Part shown: positions 22,953-34,600 of the stretch, piece by piece
Layout: each line of letters begins with the position of its first letter
Numbering within the stretch: the stretch's first letter is position 1
Assembly (NCBI RefSeq): GCF_932294415.1
Contig: NC_065539.1
Coordinates: forward strand, 48,751,501 to 48,815,500
Length of the DNA stretch: 64,000 bases
Direction of reading: 5' to 3'
Origin: Quercus robur
Lineage: Eukaryota; Streptophyta; Magnoliopsida; Fagales; Fagaceae
Notes under the pieces: generated by a model
Seen by the model: only the letters and a program-made list of their open reading frames with translations
Databases searched by the model: none
What the model was told of the DNA's origin: nothing
Position numbers and translations under genes: made by a program

Positions 22953-24113
22953 TCATTTTGAAGAATCCAATGATCCCTTGTATAACTTCAACAGCTCAGA
23001 AGCCTCGTCCTCATGAATCATAACAAACTTCTGCAAAAATGTCTTTTCAGGGCACTCAAAATACACATGCATTTTAAAATTCTTCTTCACCAAACCTTTT
23101 GATAGTAAAACTTGCAGAACCAAACCCCTAGGAATCAATCTCTTCTCCAAGCTCAAAGAAAAAAGCATTGAGTGTTTCTTAATGAGGGAAGACTCCATAC
23201 CCATCTTGTTGACAAGAAAATCCATTACCCTCGTAAGCTTTTCCTCAGACACCGTCATACACCATGGATGGTTTCTAAATGCCATAGAAACCTCATCCTC
23301 AGTCCAACCCCATTTCTTATAAACATTGAGCTTCCTTTCCCATGTCGATTTGCTCATTGACCGCACAGCATGTACTGCCTTGGCAAACTTCATCGTTGAA
23401 GGATTAAATCCCATTTCTTTTACTTTCTCCACAGCCTCTCTAAACTGAACAGGATTAACCCTGAATGCTCTTGGCTGTTTTTGAAGTATAGAAATGATAA
23501 ACGACTCGGGCATTCCGCTCTCTCTCAATGTATTAATATTGGGCACCACATAAATTTCAAGATAATTTGTAAACATACCCGAATATCGTTGTAAAGCTTG
23601 AAGAGTCTTATCCTCAGACTGAAGCAAGCTTTTAAACAAATCAAAGGAAGGGATAATTTGTTTCTCTAAGCTTCTTCTAAAAAGCTCAGGGAACCCACTA
23701 AACATTTTTGCAAGGTCAGGACTTGGAATCCCTTTAGAGGAAAAGAATTCCATTTTGGGCAAAAGGGTTTTCTCAGGATTACATTTGAGCAGTCCTGGGC
23801 GTCTTCTAACAAGGTTCGAGATCTGGGTTTGAGAGAACCCATGGTTCTTCAAAAACTTAACCACAGCATCTGCTTTTTCTGGGGTTTCGAAATCAACATA
23901 TTTGGAAGCTGATAAAGCAGCTTCTGGTGTGAACCCAAATGAGTTTATGAGGTAAGAGACAGCAAATGGTTGCTGACTTGAAATGCTGGAGACATAGTAT
24001 TTCCAGTATAAAGATGGGTTTTGAAGAAAACCCAGTTTGTGAATTGGTGTTGGAGATCTACTAGTAATGTGTTTCTCACCATTTAGAATGGTTTTGTAGA
24101 GACAATTAAACAT
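22953..24113 (-). CDS. mTERF-family protein (organellar transcription termination factor type)
   Basis: An intronless 386-codon frame. mTERF proteins are helical solenoids of repeated ~30-residue motifs that bind organellar nucleic acids and affect transcription or RNA processing in mitochondria or chloroplasts. After a basic, organelle-type N-terminal region (about residues 1-50), the plant subgroup signature is clear: 'SYLINSFGFTPEAALSASK', 'FLKNHGFSQTQISNLV' with 'RRPGLL', 'PKMEFFSSKGIPSPDLAKM', 'WGWTEDEVSMAFRNHPWCM' and 'VMDFLVNKMGMESSLIKKH'. The length is typical for the intronless plant paralogues. I chose the ATG at 24113. The frame stays open upstream to 24188, but the only earlier start is GTG. 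The closest relatives are probably the tandemly expanded plant mTERFs of unknown target. Confidence 0.9.
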   Translation of the reverse strand: MFNCLYKTILNGEKHITSRSPTPIHKLGFLQNPSLYWKYYVSSISSQQPFAVSYLINSFGFTPEAALSASKYVDFETPEKADAVVKFLKNHGFSQTQISNLVRRRPGLLKCNPEKTLLPKMEFFSSKGIPSPDLAKMFSGFPELFRRSLEKQIIPSFDLFKSLLQSEDKTLQALQRYSGMFTNYLEIYVVPNINTLRESGMPESFIISILQKQPRAFRVNPVQFREAVEKVKEMGFNPSTMKFAKAVHAVRSMSKSTWERKLNVYKKWGWTEDEVSMAFRNHPWCMTVSEEKLTRVMDFLVNKMGMESSLIKKHSMLFSLSLEKRLIPRGLVLQVLLSKGLVKKNFKMHVYFECPEKTFLQKFVMIHEDEASELLKLYKGSLDSSK

Positions 24114-24188
24114 GGGGATTGAAAAACGCACCTGTTTAGTTGAGTAGAAGCAATGACTTCTGTGCCTGACTGAATTTTTGAACTCCAC

Positions 24189-24659
24189 AGGTGGTAGAAA
24201 AACTGATAAAAAAAAAAAAAAATGGTGCTGGGAAGTGATTTTAACTAAAACCCTCCTGTGGAATTGAAAAGAGGTTTATGTTTTTTTGACTAAGAACACG
24301 CAGAACCGACGTCGTTTGTGACCTATGCTATGTAAAGAATTGTTTTCCTATTTATATAATTTGTTATGTTATTTATAATTAATTGATTTTTTAGACTTTT
24401 AAAAGTCGGGGAAAAAAAACTATATAGATTTGGCAGTACACTTGAGTCAAGAGCCATGTAGTCCAACAAACGGGATTGAAATTGTGACGACTAAGGGTGT
24501 AAATTTCTTCTCCCTCAAATATTAAAATATTAAAAAAAAAACTAAAGAATGGAATTGAAAAGAAAAAAAAAAAAAAAAAGCAAAACTTTAAAGGACAAAA
24601 TTGAAGACATACTTAGAGGGTGTAATTAAGTCCCTTTTTTTTTTCAACTTTCAAAGAAA
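24189..24659. other. mTERF 5' flank, AT-rich
   Basis: It must contain the mTERF promoter and 5' UTR. I saw no convincing TATA box. Poly-A and poly-T tracts occur at 24207-24221, 24531-24540 and 24560-24579. Confidence 0.4.
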
Positions 24660-25660
24660 TACTCAAATTTTTAGTTTTATATATTAAATTAACACAAAAT
24701 TTATTTTAAAAAAACATATGCAATTCGATATATTCAATGTACACAATTATTCTAAAAAATGTGTATAATTATATACACAATTTTTCAAAAAATATACACA
24801 ATATAGTACATTAAACTTACTCAAATTTTCAAATAATGTGTATAATGTTATATATTCAATTTACAAATTTTTTTAAAGAATGTGCACAATTCAATATATT
24901 CAATATATATAATTTTTCAATTCTATAAGTACTATGTACACAGTATTTAATATAATGTACACAATTACAATTAACAGACACAATTTTTCAAAAATATATA
25001 CAATTATATAAATTCAATGTACACAATTTTATATATTTAATTCACATTATTTTTCAAAGAATTTACAAAATACTATACATTTTAAGTACTTAAATTTTCA
25101 AATAATTTACATCATTTTTTTTTTTCAACGTATAAAATATTTCAATATTATATATTCAATATACACATTTTCTCAAAGAATTGACAAAATTTTGTACATT
25201 CAACATACTCAAGTTTCAAAAAATATATATAATGTTGTAAATTCAACGTATACATTTTTTTCAAAAAATGTACACAAGTTTTAATTATCTTACATTCAGT
25301 GCATATAACTTTTCAATGAACATTCACAATTTGGTACTTTTACTATACATAATTTTTCAAAAAAAATTACATGAGTTTGTATATTTGATGTAAACAATTT
25401 TTCAAAAAATGCACACAATTATGAATATTCAACTACAAATTTTTTTAAAGAATGTACAAAATTTTGTATATTCAATTTATAAAAATTTTCAATTATATAC
25501 ATTCAAGGCATACAATTTTTCAATGAATGTTACATTCAATGTACATAAGCTTTCAAATAATGTATACAATTTTTTACAATCAATGTACACAATTTTTAAA
25601 TAATATAAACAATTCTATATATTCAATGTAAACAAATTTGCGAAAAAAATGTACACAATA
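24660..25660. repeat. 1-kb degenerate AT minisatellite
   Basis: The phrases 'tgtacacaattttt', 'caaaaaatgtacaca' and 'tatattcaatgtacac' recur more than twenty times with substitutions and small indels. Successive repeats are roughly 40-50 bp apart. The tract has no coding potential and ends near 25660 where ordinary sequence resumes. Confidence 0.8.
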
Positions 25661-26104
25661 GAGATATCAATAATTAGTTGGTCATTACATTGTTAAAAAT
25701 TAAAGTTCAATCATGAGAAGAAATTGAGTATCCAAAATGTCAGCATTTACGATAGCTAAGATCATGCAATACAATCAAAACAATTAGACCAAGTAAACAA
25801 TCACATAAATTATAATGGGATACCTCTAGCAAGCCAAAAAAAGAAAAGAAAAAAAATAATAGGATTCAAACATTAGCCTAAATTAGTTGCACCCTTGGAC
25901 ATGATTGAGCAATTAAAGGAACAATGGGATTAATTAACACAACAATGGAAACATAAAGCACTTGGATCTATGATTTAAACAATTCTTAACAGCTGTATCC
26001 AAGGATCTCTCCCTCAAAACAATTGTCTGAATAGAAGTAAGCACTTCATTAGTTCAGAAAAATCACAGCACTATTTTTGTATATGCTAACTTATTTAGCA
26101 CAAA
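25661..26104. other. Spacer with nothing recognised
   Basis: AT-rich non-coding sequence between the minisatellite and duplication unit B. Confidence 0.4.
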
Positions 26105-27345
26105 TTTCTCTCTATTAGCTGTAGTCAGACTTGGGCTAAAGCAAGTTGAGGATGAAGAATTCAGAGCGATTTTTAAGTAACAATAAGGTAATGCAAACAG
26201 ATTTGGGTTCACTGTGATCATTATGAAATTGTTGCAATATGCACTTCGCTCTTAACCAGCTCCCAATTTTGTAATATCCATGTTTTACATTCTGCAGATA
26301 GGGAACTTCCTATTTAAAAATTCACAAACTTGAAGAAGTTTTCATTACCCTCAAACATAGCAGTCCTACTGAAATCTTTGGATAAAACTGAAGCCCTTAG
26401 AATGACTCTTCTTCGAGCTCTAGGTTTTCAGCCACAACCAAAGACTCCCATGCTCTTTCATTACTATTTCAAGCAGATTGGCATGCTTGAGTTGCATTAT
26501 GCTTGTGTTCCAACAAGGGTTTGAACTGTGCGGAGTTTTCCACTCGAAATAAAATTTAGCTGTATAGAAAAGATGGGGTTAATATCTTATAAAAGGGCCA
26601 ACTGACAACTTGCCTAGCAGCATTGTCCCAGTAAGAGCGTAAGACAGTGTAATTAAAAACTGTCCAATTGAAAGCCAAAGTATGTGATGGCAAAACATGG
26701 TCCAGCTAGAACTCTTGAAAGATTGAGTAAAATGCAAATATGAATTTAAAACCCTCTCCCAACTTACTTTCACCCCGAGAAAGCTGGTTGCTGGATTTGT
26801 CCACTTGATTGAGATGGTTTTGACTCTAGGCATTAAGATAAACAGTTTACAAAGCAAGTACTTTTGCAAAACTTGTTTTTTTTCTTCTGTATAACTAAAG
26901 AAATCCATGCACTTGGTGCTGCTCTTTCTTGTAGCCATCTGAACAAGTAGTGCATTCTAGATAGGCACCTCGTAAGTGCTCTAAAATCAAAAAAATGTAA
27001 CAGGCCTGTAAATCCTGAGAGAATTTGCTCATAAACATTTAATACAGAATGCAGCTAGGTAATTTGGAATGCACACAATATATAAGACTTGAGAATTCAC
27101 CATAGTTTTATTATAAACTCGGTACAACCAAATTGAACAAGCAAAATCTGTCTTGTAGTTGCATGCACCAACATTACAACACCATAAAGTAATACGATTG
27201 CATAAAAAGATCATGTTTAAGGAGATAGATACCTTTTTATGGGGAAAAAAATGAAAGAAACAAAAATTCACTGACAAAAGCTCCACAGATAATTCATATT
27301 TTTAGTTACAAAAGTTCAGCAAAAGAATTAGTTGTAGAGTTATTT
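26105..27345. repeat. Segmental duplication, unit B (mTERF 3' flank without the gene)
   Basis: Collinear with 19830-20281 plus 22056-22760, it retains the site where the LTR element at 20282 inserted in an empty state near 26570. Similarity ends where the Copia LTR begins at 27352. The mTERF coding region is absent. The open frames here (for example 26579-26938, - strand) are unrelated to mTERF and are chance frames. Confidence 0.88.
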
Positions 27346-27351
27346 GTAAAA

Positions 27352-27702
27352 TGACAGAGAGTTGAGGAATGCTAAATTCTCATTAATTGAAATGAATATT
27401 ACACTAAATGAATCAAGTAAATCATAATTAACAACTAGGCTACTTATATACAATCAGAGAACAGAGCATAGCTCAAGGCACGAAGCAAGCAAAACTAAAT
27501 TTTAACTAACTAACTAATGCCAAATTGACAGCTGTTTCCTACAACTGATTTCTGCTTTCCCGTAACACGTGTGACTCGTGTGAGCTCATTAACCAAAACT
27601 CCCCGTTTTAATCTTCTTCTCTCCTTTGTCGTTTTACCTTTGAATCTGCCTTTACCTCTGTCGTTTTCAACTTGTAAACTACAAGCTCTATTGTCTTCAA
27701 CA
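27352..27702 (-). mobile_element. 3' LTR of a truncated Copia element
   Basis: On the - strand it begins TGTTGAAGAC immediately after a polypurine tract (ttgagggggag, just above 27703) and ends ...CTCTCTGTCA. The length is 351 bp with TG/CA ends. The partner 5' LTR is missing, so no target duplication can be read. Confidence 0.75.
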
Positions 27703-28800
27703 CTCCCCCTCAAGTCCAGAGTTTTAGGCTCTGAGACTTGAACTAAGGAAGCTACCTTCAATTGCTTAGGCATTTCCTTCAATGGCTTAGGCTGAAAGAT
27801 GTCTTTTAATCCCAATTTGTCTAACAATCTCACAAAAGATGAAAACCCCAATGTTTTAGTAAAGATGTCTGCAACTTGAGAATTTGTAGCTACATGAAAG
27901 GTCTTAATCATACCCTCCAAAATTTTATTTCTCACTAAATGGTAGTCAACTTCAATGTGTTTGGTTCTTTCATGAAAGGCAATTTGCTGCAATATATAAT
28001 TCAGCCTGATTGTCACAAAATAGCATAGTTGGTCTTGAATGTTCAATGCTCAAGTCCTTCAACAACCGCAAAACCCAAGTGATGTCACAAGATATACTTG
28101 CCATGGCTCGATATTTAGCCTCAACTGAAGACCTTGAAACAACTCCTTGCTTTTTTGATCTCCAAGAAATTAGAGAATCCCCTAAATATATTGCATAACC
28201 TGTGAGAGATCTCCTTGTGTCTGGGCATCCAGCCCAGTCTACATCACAAAATGATTTGATATGCAACTTTGTGTTACTTAGAAAGAAAATACCTATACCT
28301 AGTGACCCTTTAATGAATTGGAGCACCCTATGAGCTGCTTGCAAATGTGGTTCCCTTGGTTGTGATACAAACTGACTTAACCTATGCACTGCATAAGTCA
28401 AGTCAGGTCTTGCCAAGGTGAGATATAAAAGTCTCCCAATTAGTCTTCTATATTGACTTGGTTCCTCCAATAACTTGCCTTCATATTTAGATAACCTCAA
28501 GTTTTGTTCCATGGGAAACTTCACTGGTTTGCTGCCAAGAAAACCAGTGTCCTTGAGTATTTCTAAGGCATACTTCCTTTTGTTAAGACTGATTCCTTCT
28601 TCAGTCCTAGCCAACTCCAAACCCAGAAAATATCTCAATGAACCTAGATCCTTTAAGCCAAACTTATCATCAAGCACTTGCTTCAAATGGTTGACACAAG
28701 CAACATTATTCTTTGTTAAGAGTATATCATCTACATAAACCAATAAAACTGTGAATGAAGCTCCTTGTGTATGAGTAAACAAAGAGTAGTCATATTTTTC
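27703..28800 (-). pseudogene. Ty1/Copia pol fragment: C-terminal reverse transcriptase and RNase H
   Basis: The first open part (28782 down to 27970) contains the reverse transcriptase catalytic box YVDDIL, then '[15 protein letters not shown]', '[16 protein letters not shown]' and '[11 protein letters not shown]'. The RNase H region follows with '[17 protein letters not shown]' and '[13 protein letters not shown]'. At 'IAAN' the frame shifts by one (about 27975-27990) and continues in the next frame with '[16 protein letters not shown]' and 'ADIFTKTL'. Gag, protease, integrase and the front of the reverse transcriptase are absent. Homology breaks off near 28800. The element is dead. Confidence 0.93.
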
Positions 28801-30819
28801 ACAAAATAATTATTATTGTAGACTTGTTTTATTTAAAATTTGAAACCTTAATTCTACCATAGTTGGTTGACTAATTTTTACATCTCTAAGTCAATTAAAC
28901 ACGTTTTGCATGCTACATGTAAACCTTCTTTTCCATAAGGGTTGAAATAATGTGGGTAATATTTTTTTCTATGGAATTTAAAAAGAATAAAATTCACCTT
29001 GTCTTGATGTTTTCTAAAAATTAAATTTGGAGATTCTCTTTCAATAATTGTGAAAATTCCAAGCAATAATTCAGAAGGTAATACATGTTACATGTTCATG
29101 CTTTGATTGTGTAATTGTATAATTGATTTGGGTTGTAATTTATTAGTTGAATATGGTGGTGTATATCCAAAATGACCTAACTTTGTTGTTTAGGATATTG
29201 AATATAGTGTTGTGTGTGATTTATAGAGTAGTGACGGTTGTAGTAATTAAAAATTGGTTTTTTATTGTCTTTTAAGTTAATAAAAACCTTACATATACTT
29301 TTTTTTTTCAAAAAACCTTTACATATTTTTTTAACATGAATCTTTACATATACCTTAATAACTAAACCCTATACATTTCATTTTCTTAGATGCATAAAAA
29401 AAGACATTTATTCCATAATAATAGTGGCTAATTAGGTTTTTCATGTACTCATTTATAACGTTTTTTACTGTTATAATATTTTACTAGCTGTTGATTTTCT
29501 TAATAAAGGCATTAAATGAGAGTTAAATTCTTAGAATCTTTCATTAGATTTTAAAAGTCATGGTGTGTGAAGAATATAAGCATTTATGGATTTTTTTTTT
29601 ATATTTTATTATTTATAAATAATTTTAAATGAAATAATGTAAAAAAAAAAAAGATTTTGAAAATTTTCATCTTTATTTCTTATATATTTCTATTATTACT
29701 GAAGAACATCTTCCTTTTAGTTTTGATAATAAATATGAATTTCTAGATTAGAGTTTGATTAGTTTCAAGTTTAAATTTTGTATGATTTTATTTAATTGTT
29801 GATTATATGATTTAATTAAGTGAATTTAATGATTTATTTATTTGCATTGTAAAGTTTATAATAACATTCGTAAGGTCATCTTTAATTAATTTTTTACTCC
29901 TTTAGCCGCCAGTCTCTTAGTTTTCCAATTAACGGTTACTAATTAATTTATTTAATTGACATTTGATTTCTTTTACTAATCTCTTTCTCTCCCTCTTTGT
30001 TAACATCCTATTGTTTTCCCAAATTTGATGATAATTCTAATGTAATAAATATGCATATTGTAATGTTTATTTTTATTTTTATTTTATTCCATTTTACTAC
30101 CATGAAGTTAGTACATCCATAGCTATTAGTTTATTTTATGATATGTTTGGTTTGATATTATTATTATTATAAATTTAGTGTATCTAAAATAGGATGTGTT
30201 TTGTATTCTCTTTTTTTTATTAATGCATTGTAACGTTTTATGGGAATACTTTATAAGAAAATTGTTTATTCTTTTTTTTTTAATTGAGTGTTTCTAAATT
30301 GATATTTGTTTGGTATTTCATTTTTCCATTGATGCATTGTAATATTTCATGGGAAGACTTTATAAGAACAATTTTTATTTATTGAATAAAATATTATATG
30401 TTTAGTTATTTTTTTGAATGAGGCAAAATATAAATAATTATGATATGGAGGATGTTGCTAAATTTAAATGTTGAATAAAATAAGATGAGAAGAAAATAAT
30501 AAAAATGAAATGTATAGCAATAAACACCATATTATTTTAGTTATGCTATGTAATAAAATAATATTATATTTTTATATACTATATTTGTAATGCAATAATA
30601 TAACATTTAACAACCAATGAGAATAAAAAAGATAACAACATAAAACTAAATTGTATCAAGCTGGATTACCTGTTAATTCCAATTTTAGCAAACTGACTGA
30701 CTTCTAGTAGTCTAAAACTAATTTCTGCGATGCATTTGGTGGAGTTTTCAATACTGCATCAGTATGTTTTGATTGTCAACCTATTACACTAAAATTAAAA
30801 ATATATATACCAAAAATTG

Positions 30820-30892
<73 letters not shown>

Positions 30893-31019
30893 CTTTTGTG
30901 TGTGAAAAAATAGAAATTATGCATGGAATAAGAGGGAGAATGACAATTTTATAGTATGAGGATAAGAATAAGAAGAGTAAAAAATAAAGGAAGCTAAAAA
31001 GATAGAATAATATTAATAT
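28801..31019. other. 2.2-kb AT-rich non-coding spacer
   Basis: No gene was recognised. It contains a diverged tandem duplication of about 115 bp (about 30176-30290 and 30291-30385, both with 'tgcattgtaa', 'atgggaa.actttataagaa'). A compound (TA)n(GA)n microsatellite lies at about 30834-30891. Confidence 0.6.
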
Positions 31020-31179
31020 TGAGAGTAGTGGGGATATGAAAAGTTGAAATGGAATGAAAAAGGTTGAAGAAAGTTAAGGTAGAGAGTAGTGGGGATATGA
31101 AAAGTTGAAATAGAATGAGAAAGGTTGAAGAAAGTTAAGGTAGAGAGTAGTGGGGATATGAAAAGTTAAAATGGAATTG
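31020..31179. repeat. 61-bp tandem repeat, 2.6 copies
   Basis: Units start at gagagtagtggggatatgaa (31021, 31082, 31143). The first two are complete and nearly identical; the third breaks off after 'aatggaatt'. The repeat is not coding. Confidence 0.9.
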
Positions 31180-31309
31180 AAAATTTAATAATAAATAAGA
31201 ACAATTAAAAATAAGATAAATTAAATATGATATTTTGATTGTAATATAATAGAGTTTTTAATTCACTTTAAATGTTAAAAAATTGTTTCAAAAAATTGGA
31301 AAAAAATTG

Positions 31310-31431
31310 ATAATGACATGACTGCTAACGTGGCTCAACGGGAGCATAGTAACATTAAATGCTACGCTTTAGTTTTTAGTAATATATATATATATATATA
31401 TATACTAGTATTATGCCCGTGCGATGCACGG
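31310..31431 (-). mobile_element. Helitron-type junction: 3' hairpin/CTAG end beside another family member
   Basis: On the - strand a hairpin (ccgtgc-atc-gcacgg, 31417-31431) is followed after 8 bases by CTAG next to T (31405-31408), a Helitron-like 3' end. After a short TA repeat, the - strand then continues with the 'aagcgtagcatttaatgtta' region of the dispersed family seen at 5.7 kb and 51.7 kb. This looks like one element placed directly after another, as Helitrons often are. Confidence 0.5.
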
Positions 31432-31649
31432 CTTAATAAAAAAATATTTTGATAATATAATTAAATTTAAAAACAAATAAAATGAAAAAAGAATTAATTC
31501 AAAATTTAAGATAAAAAAATAAATTGTACTTGTACACTTAAAAGAAATTTAATTTTTATTTCTTATTTTGATATTTAAATCATTTGTTTTAGTGTTAATT
31601 TTATTCAAATGATTATAAGTTATATTAACCCTAAGCCAGCATATGTATC

Positions 31650-34600
31650 TGTAGGGACACGATTCGCTTAACGGCCTAAGAGCAACGTTGGGCTCGTGTG
31701 CGATGGATCCCAACAATATGATTTGTAGAGAGTGGGCTTGAATGGCACGACATTGGGCACAGGTGGACGATTTGATCATGGCGTCCATGGAAATTCTTAT
31801 ACAGGCGGGCCTTGCTTGACTAGCTAAGCCCCTCATTGGAGCGGGTTGTACGACTCTTGTCCTCGGACGCTGTCCAAGGATCCTTGTGTCCTTCCCTCTC
31901 TCCACTTTTTTCCGGGAGAGACCCCCTTTACTTGATGGGGAATTCTTCCTTTTATATCCGCCTTGCTTCTCTTACCTCAAGTTCACGTGTAAGTCTCACC
32001 CTTTTTTCGGGGTGCAGGCCTGTCTTGTCAACCCATCCTCCAGTATGGTTTGATGTCGCTGGGAAAATTACAGGGTATGGTCTCAGAGCGTGGACTTGTC
32101 AGATACAGTGCTTGGTATTATGATGTTGGTAGCTTTTTCCCTTACCCTGCCCCTGAACTCAGTTTCTCCCTTTCCTCAGGTATTTCATGAGGTGCCGAGC
32201 AGGAGGTTGTCCTCGGCAATGGCTATTCTTTGGCGTGGGCCGTAGCCCCTAGGCTCCCATGCAGAACGGGCCTGGGTCGCGAATTCACTAGCCCCACAAT
32301 AGCCCCTCAAAATCCTGCTGCCCGACTTTTAGTTGGGGATGAGGATTTTGATAATGCTGGGCCCAAATCACGATTCATTCAGATCATTTACTTTTGATAT
32401 TTGGGCTTTTTCCCCTTTGCATAGGAGATTGCATCGGATTAAGAGGCATTTCTGTAGTCTTTGGTCACACGGTACCCTTTGATGTTCCAGTGTTCGAGGT
32501 GTGCCTTCACGAGAATCCTTTAATCTCATGGTTGCAAGTGGCGTTGGAAATTGAGCCGGAGCCATTTTGTCTGTAGCGTTCCTTGGGACACTGCATGAAT
32601 TAAATGCCACCTCCTTATCTTTTTAAATAAATAGGAGAGGAAGTTGCTTTACCTACACACAAATCCTTCAGTTTCCTCCCAAACCATAGTCCCTAAGCCA
32701 TAATTGCAACTCCCATATCCGGTGCTATCTTCCCTTAGTATAACATGTTTGAGGCGCGGGTTGGGGTGAAGGAACTCCCTCCGCCACAGCGGCGCCGGGT
32801 CCTTACGAGATTCAAGGTGGTGTGGTCTGGGCATGGGGGGCACAGATTCAAGAAAACACTCCGTCTTGACGAAGGGAGAAATGGTGTTTCTCCTTCTTTT
32901 AGTCAAAATCCGAAGCAGGTTCTGTTCACGTCAGATTTTTGGTGTGTCAGAAGAAAGATTCTCCGCCATCAGCGCCGTCTGCCTTGTCGCAGGCAAATTT
33001 TGGTGTAGGCTCCTCAACTTCCGGCTCCCTGCACCTTTTCTTCAACGGTGTGGGCCTCAAGTTGGGTTCCCTGCACCTTTTCTTCAGCTGCGCTAGCCTG
33101 AAGCTGGGCTCTCTCTGCACCTTTTCTTCGATGGTGCGGGCCCCACGCTGGGTTCTTTTGCTGCCTGAGTTATGGGTATGTAAAAGTATTGAGGGAGAAC
33201 AAGGTCTTGAAGCAGCATCCAACCTCTCCTCTGTGCTACCTCCTCGGCTTTATCTTATTCTCTTGTATCTTTTTTTTATTTATTATGTAGTTAGCTTTAG
33301 AAGCCAACCTCTCGTCTGTACTGCCTCCTCGGTATTATCTTATTCTCTTGTACCTTTCTTTTCGATTATGTAGTTAGCTTTAGAAGCCAACCTCTCTTCT
33401 GTACTGCTTCCTCGGCTTTATCTTATTCTCTTGTACCTTTCTTTTCGATTATGTAGTTAGCTTTGATATAAGCTGATTCCAGCTTTTCATTGTACGCTGT
33501 ACTATTTCTTTGTTTTAGTAAAAAGGAAAATTTATTTACTTGTTTTGAATATTTTTCTTTTTGCAACACTACTTTGTGAATGGGTGTGCTCCATGTGTGT
33601 TTTTCTTCAATGATACTTAGAGCAGGAAACCTTGAAACATAATCCAACTAATTCTAATTTACCGACACTACCAGGCATTATAACGATAATTCATAGTAAG
33701 TTAAACTTAGGAAACTAACCGAGATAACAGCTGAATATTCTGTAATAAGTGCGAGGATACCGTCCGAGAACGATAAACTCTAAATAATTCATCTGAGGGG
33801 GTGACCGAGCATTACAGGACTCCGATTGTGTTTTTGGCAACATATTGCTCTATATTGCATCAATCCATTTGGTGCTGAGGATCCGAGAGCAGACTTGGGA
33901 ATCCATGCAGTTTAGGAGTTAACCCAATTGTTAATGGAGAGTTCTCCTCGGATAGATTCTAAGGTCCATGTAATGTAGTTTTCCTTTAAGTACTTGGCTT
34001 CCCTATGGGCTTGAGTCCGAGGACCATGCAAGGCCTTGGTTCTGTCCAAAACTTGTATTTTTCTTTGTAAGTAGTTGGTTTCCCCAGAGGCTTGAGTCCG
34101 AAGACCATACAAGGCCTTGGTTCTGTCCAAAACTTATATTTTTCTTTGTAAGTAGTTGGTTTCCCCAGAGGCTTGAGTCCGAGGACAATGCAAGGCCTTG
34201 GTTCTGTCCAAAACTTGTCTTTTTCTTTGTAAGTAGTTGGTTTCCCCAGAGGCTTGAGTCCGAAGACCATACAAGGCCTTGGTTCTGTCCAAAACTTGTA
34301 TTTTTCTTTGTAAGTAGTTGGTTTCTCCAGAGGCTTGAGTTCGAGGACCATGCAAGGCCTTGATTTTGTCCAAAACTTGTCTTTTTCTTTGTAAGTAGTT
34401 GGTTTCCCCAGAGGCTTGAGTTCGAGGACCATGCAAGGCCTTGGTTCTGTCCAAAACTTGTATTTTTCTTTGTAAGTAGTTGGTTTCCCCAGAGGCTTGA
34501 GTCCGAGGATCATGCAAGGCCTTGGTTCTGTCCAAAACTTGTATTTTTCTTTGTAAGTAGTTGGTTTCCCCAGAGGCTTGAGTCCGAAGACCATGCAAGG

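Noticed and set aside
24114..24188. Upstream extension of the mTERF protein to 24188
   Set aside because: The only start codon there is GTG, unlikely in a nuclear plant gene. The ATG at 24113 is preferred, although an unseen 5' exon cannot be excluded.
26579..26938. 119-codon - strand frame as a gene
   Set aside because: It lies in the duplicated mTERF flank, lacks any family motif, and the frame is not kept in the sister unit at 22056-22400.
18679..31408. One 12.7-kb Helitron carrying the mTERF gene between the two - strand CTAG ends
   Set aside because: Both sites are 3'-type ends in the same orientation, so they cannot be the two ends of one element.
32649..33373. Open frames in the interior of the 3.96-kb LTR element as gag-like genes
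   Set aside because: No zinc knuckle, protease or capsid-like pattern was seen. Frames on both strands overlap and are short.
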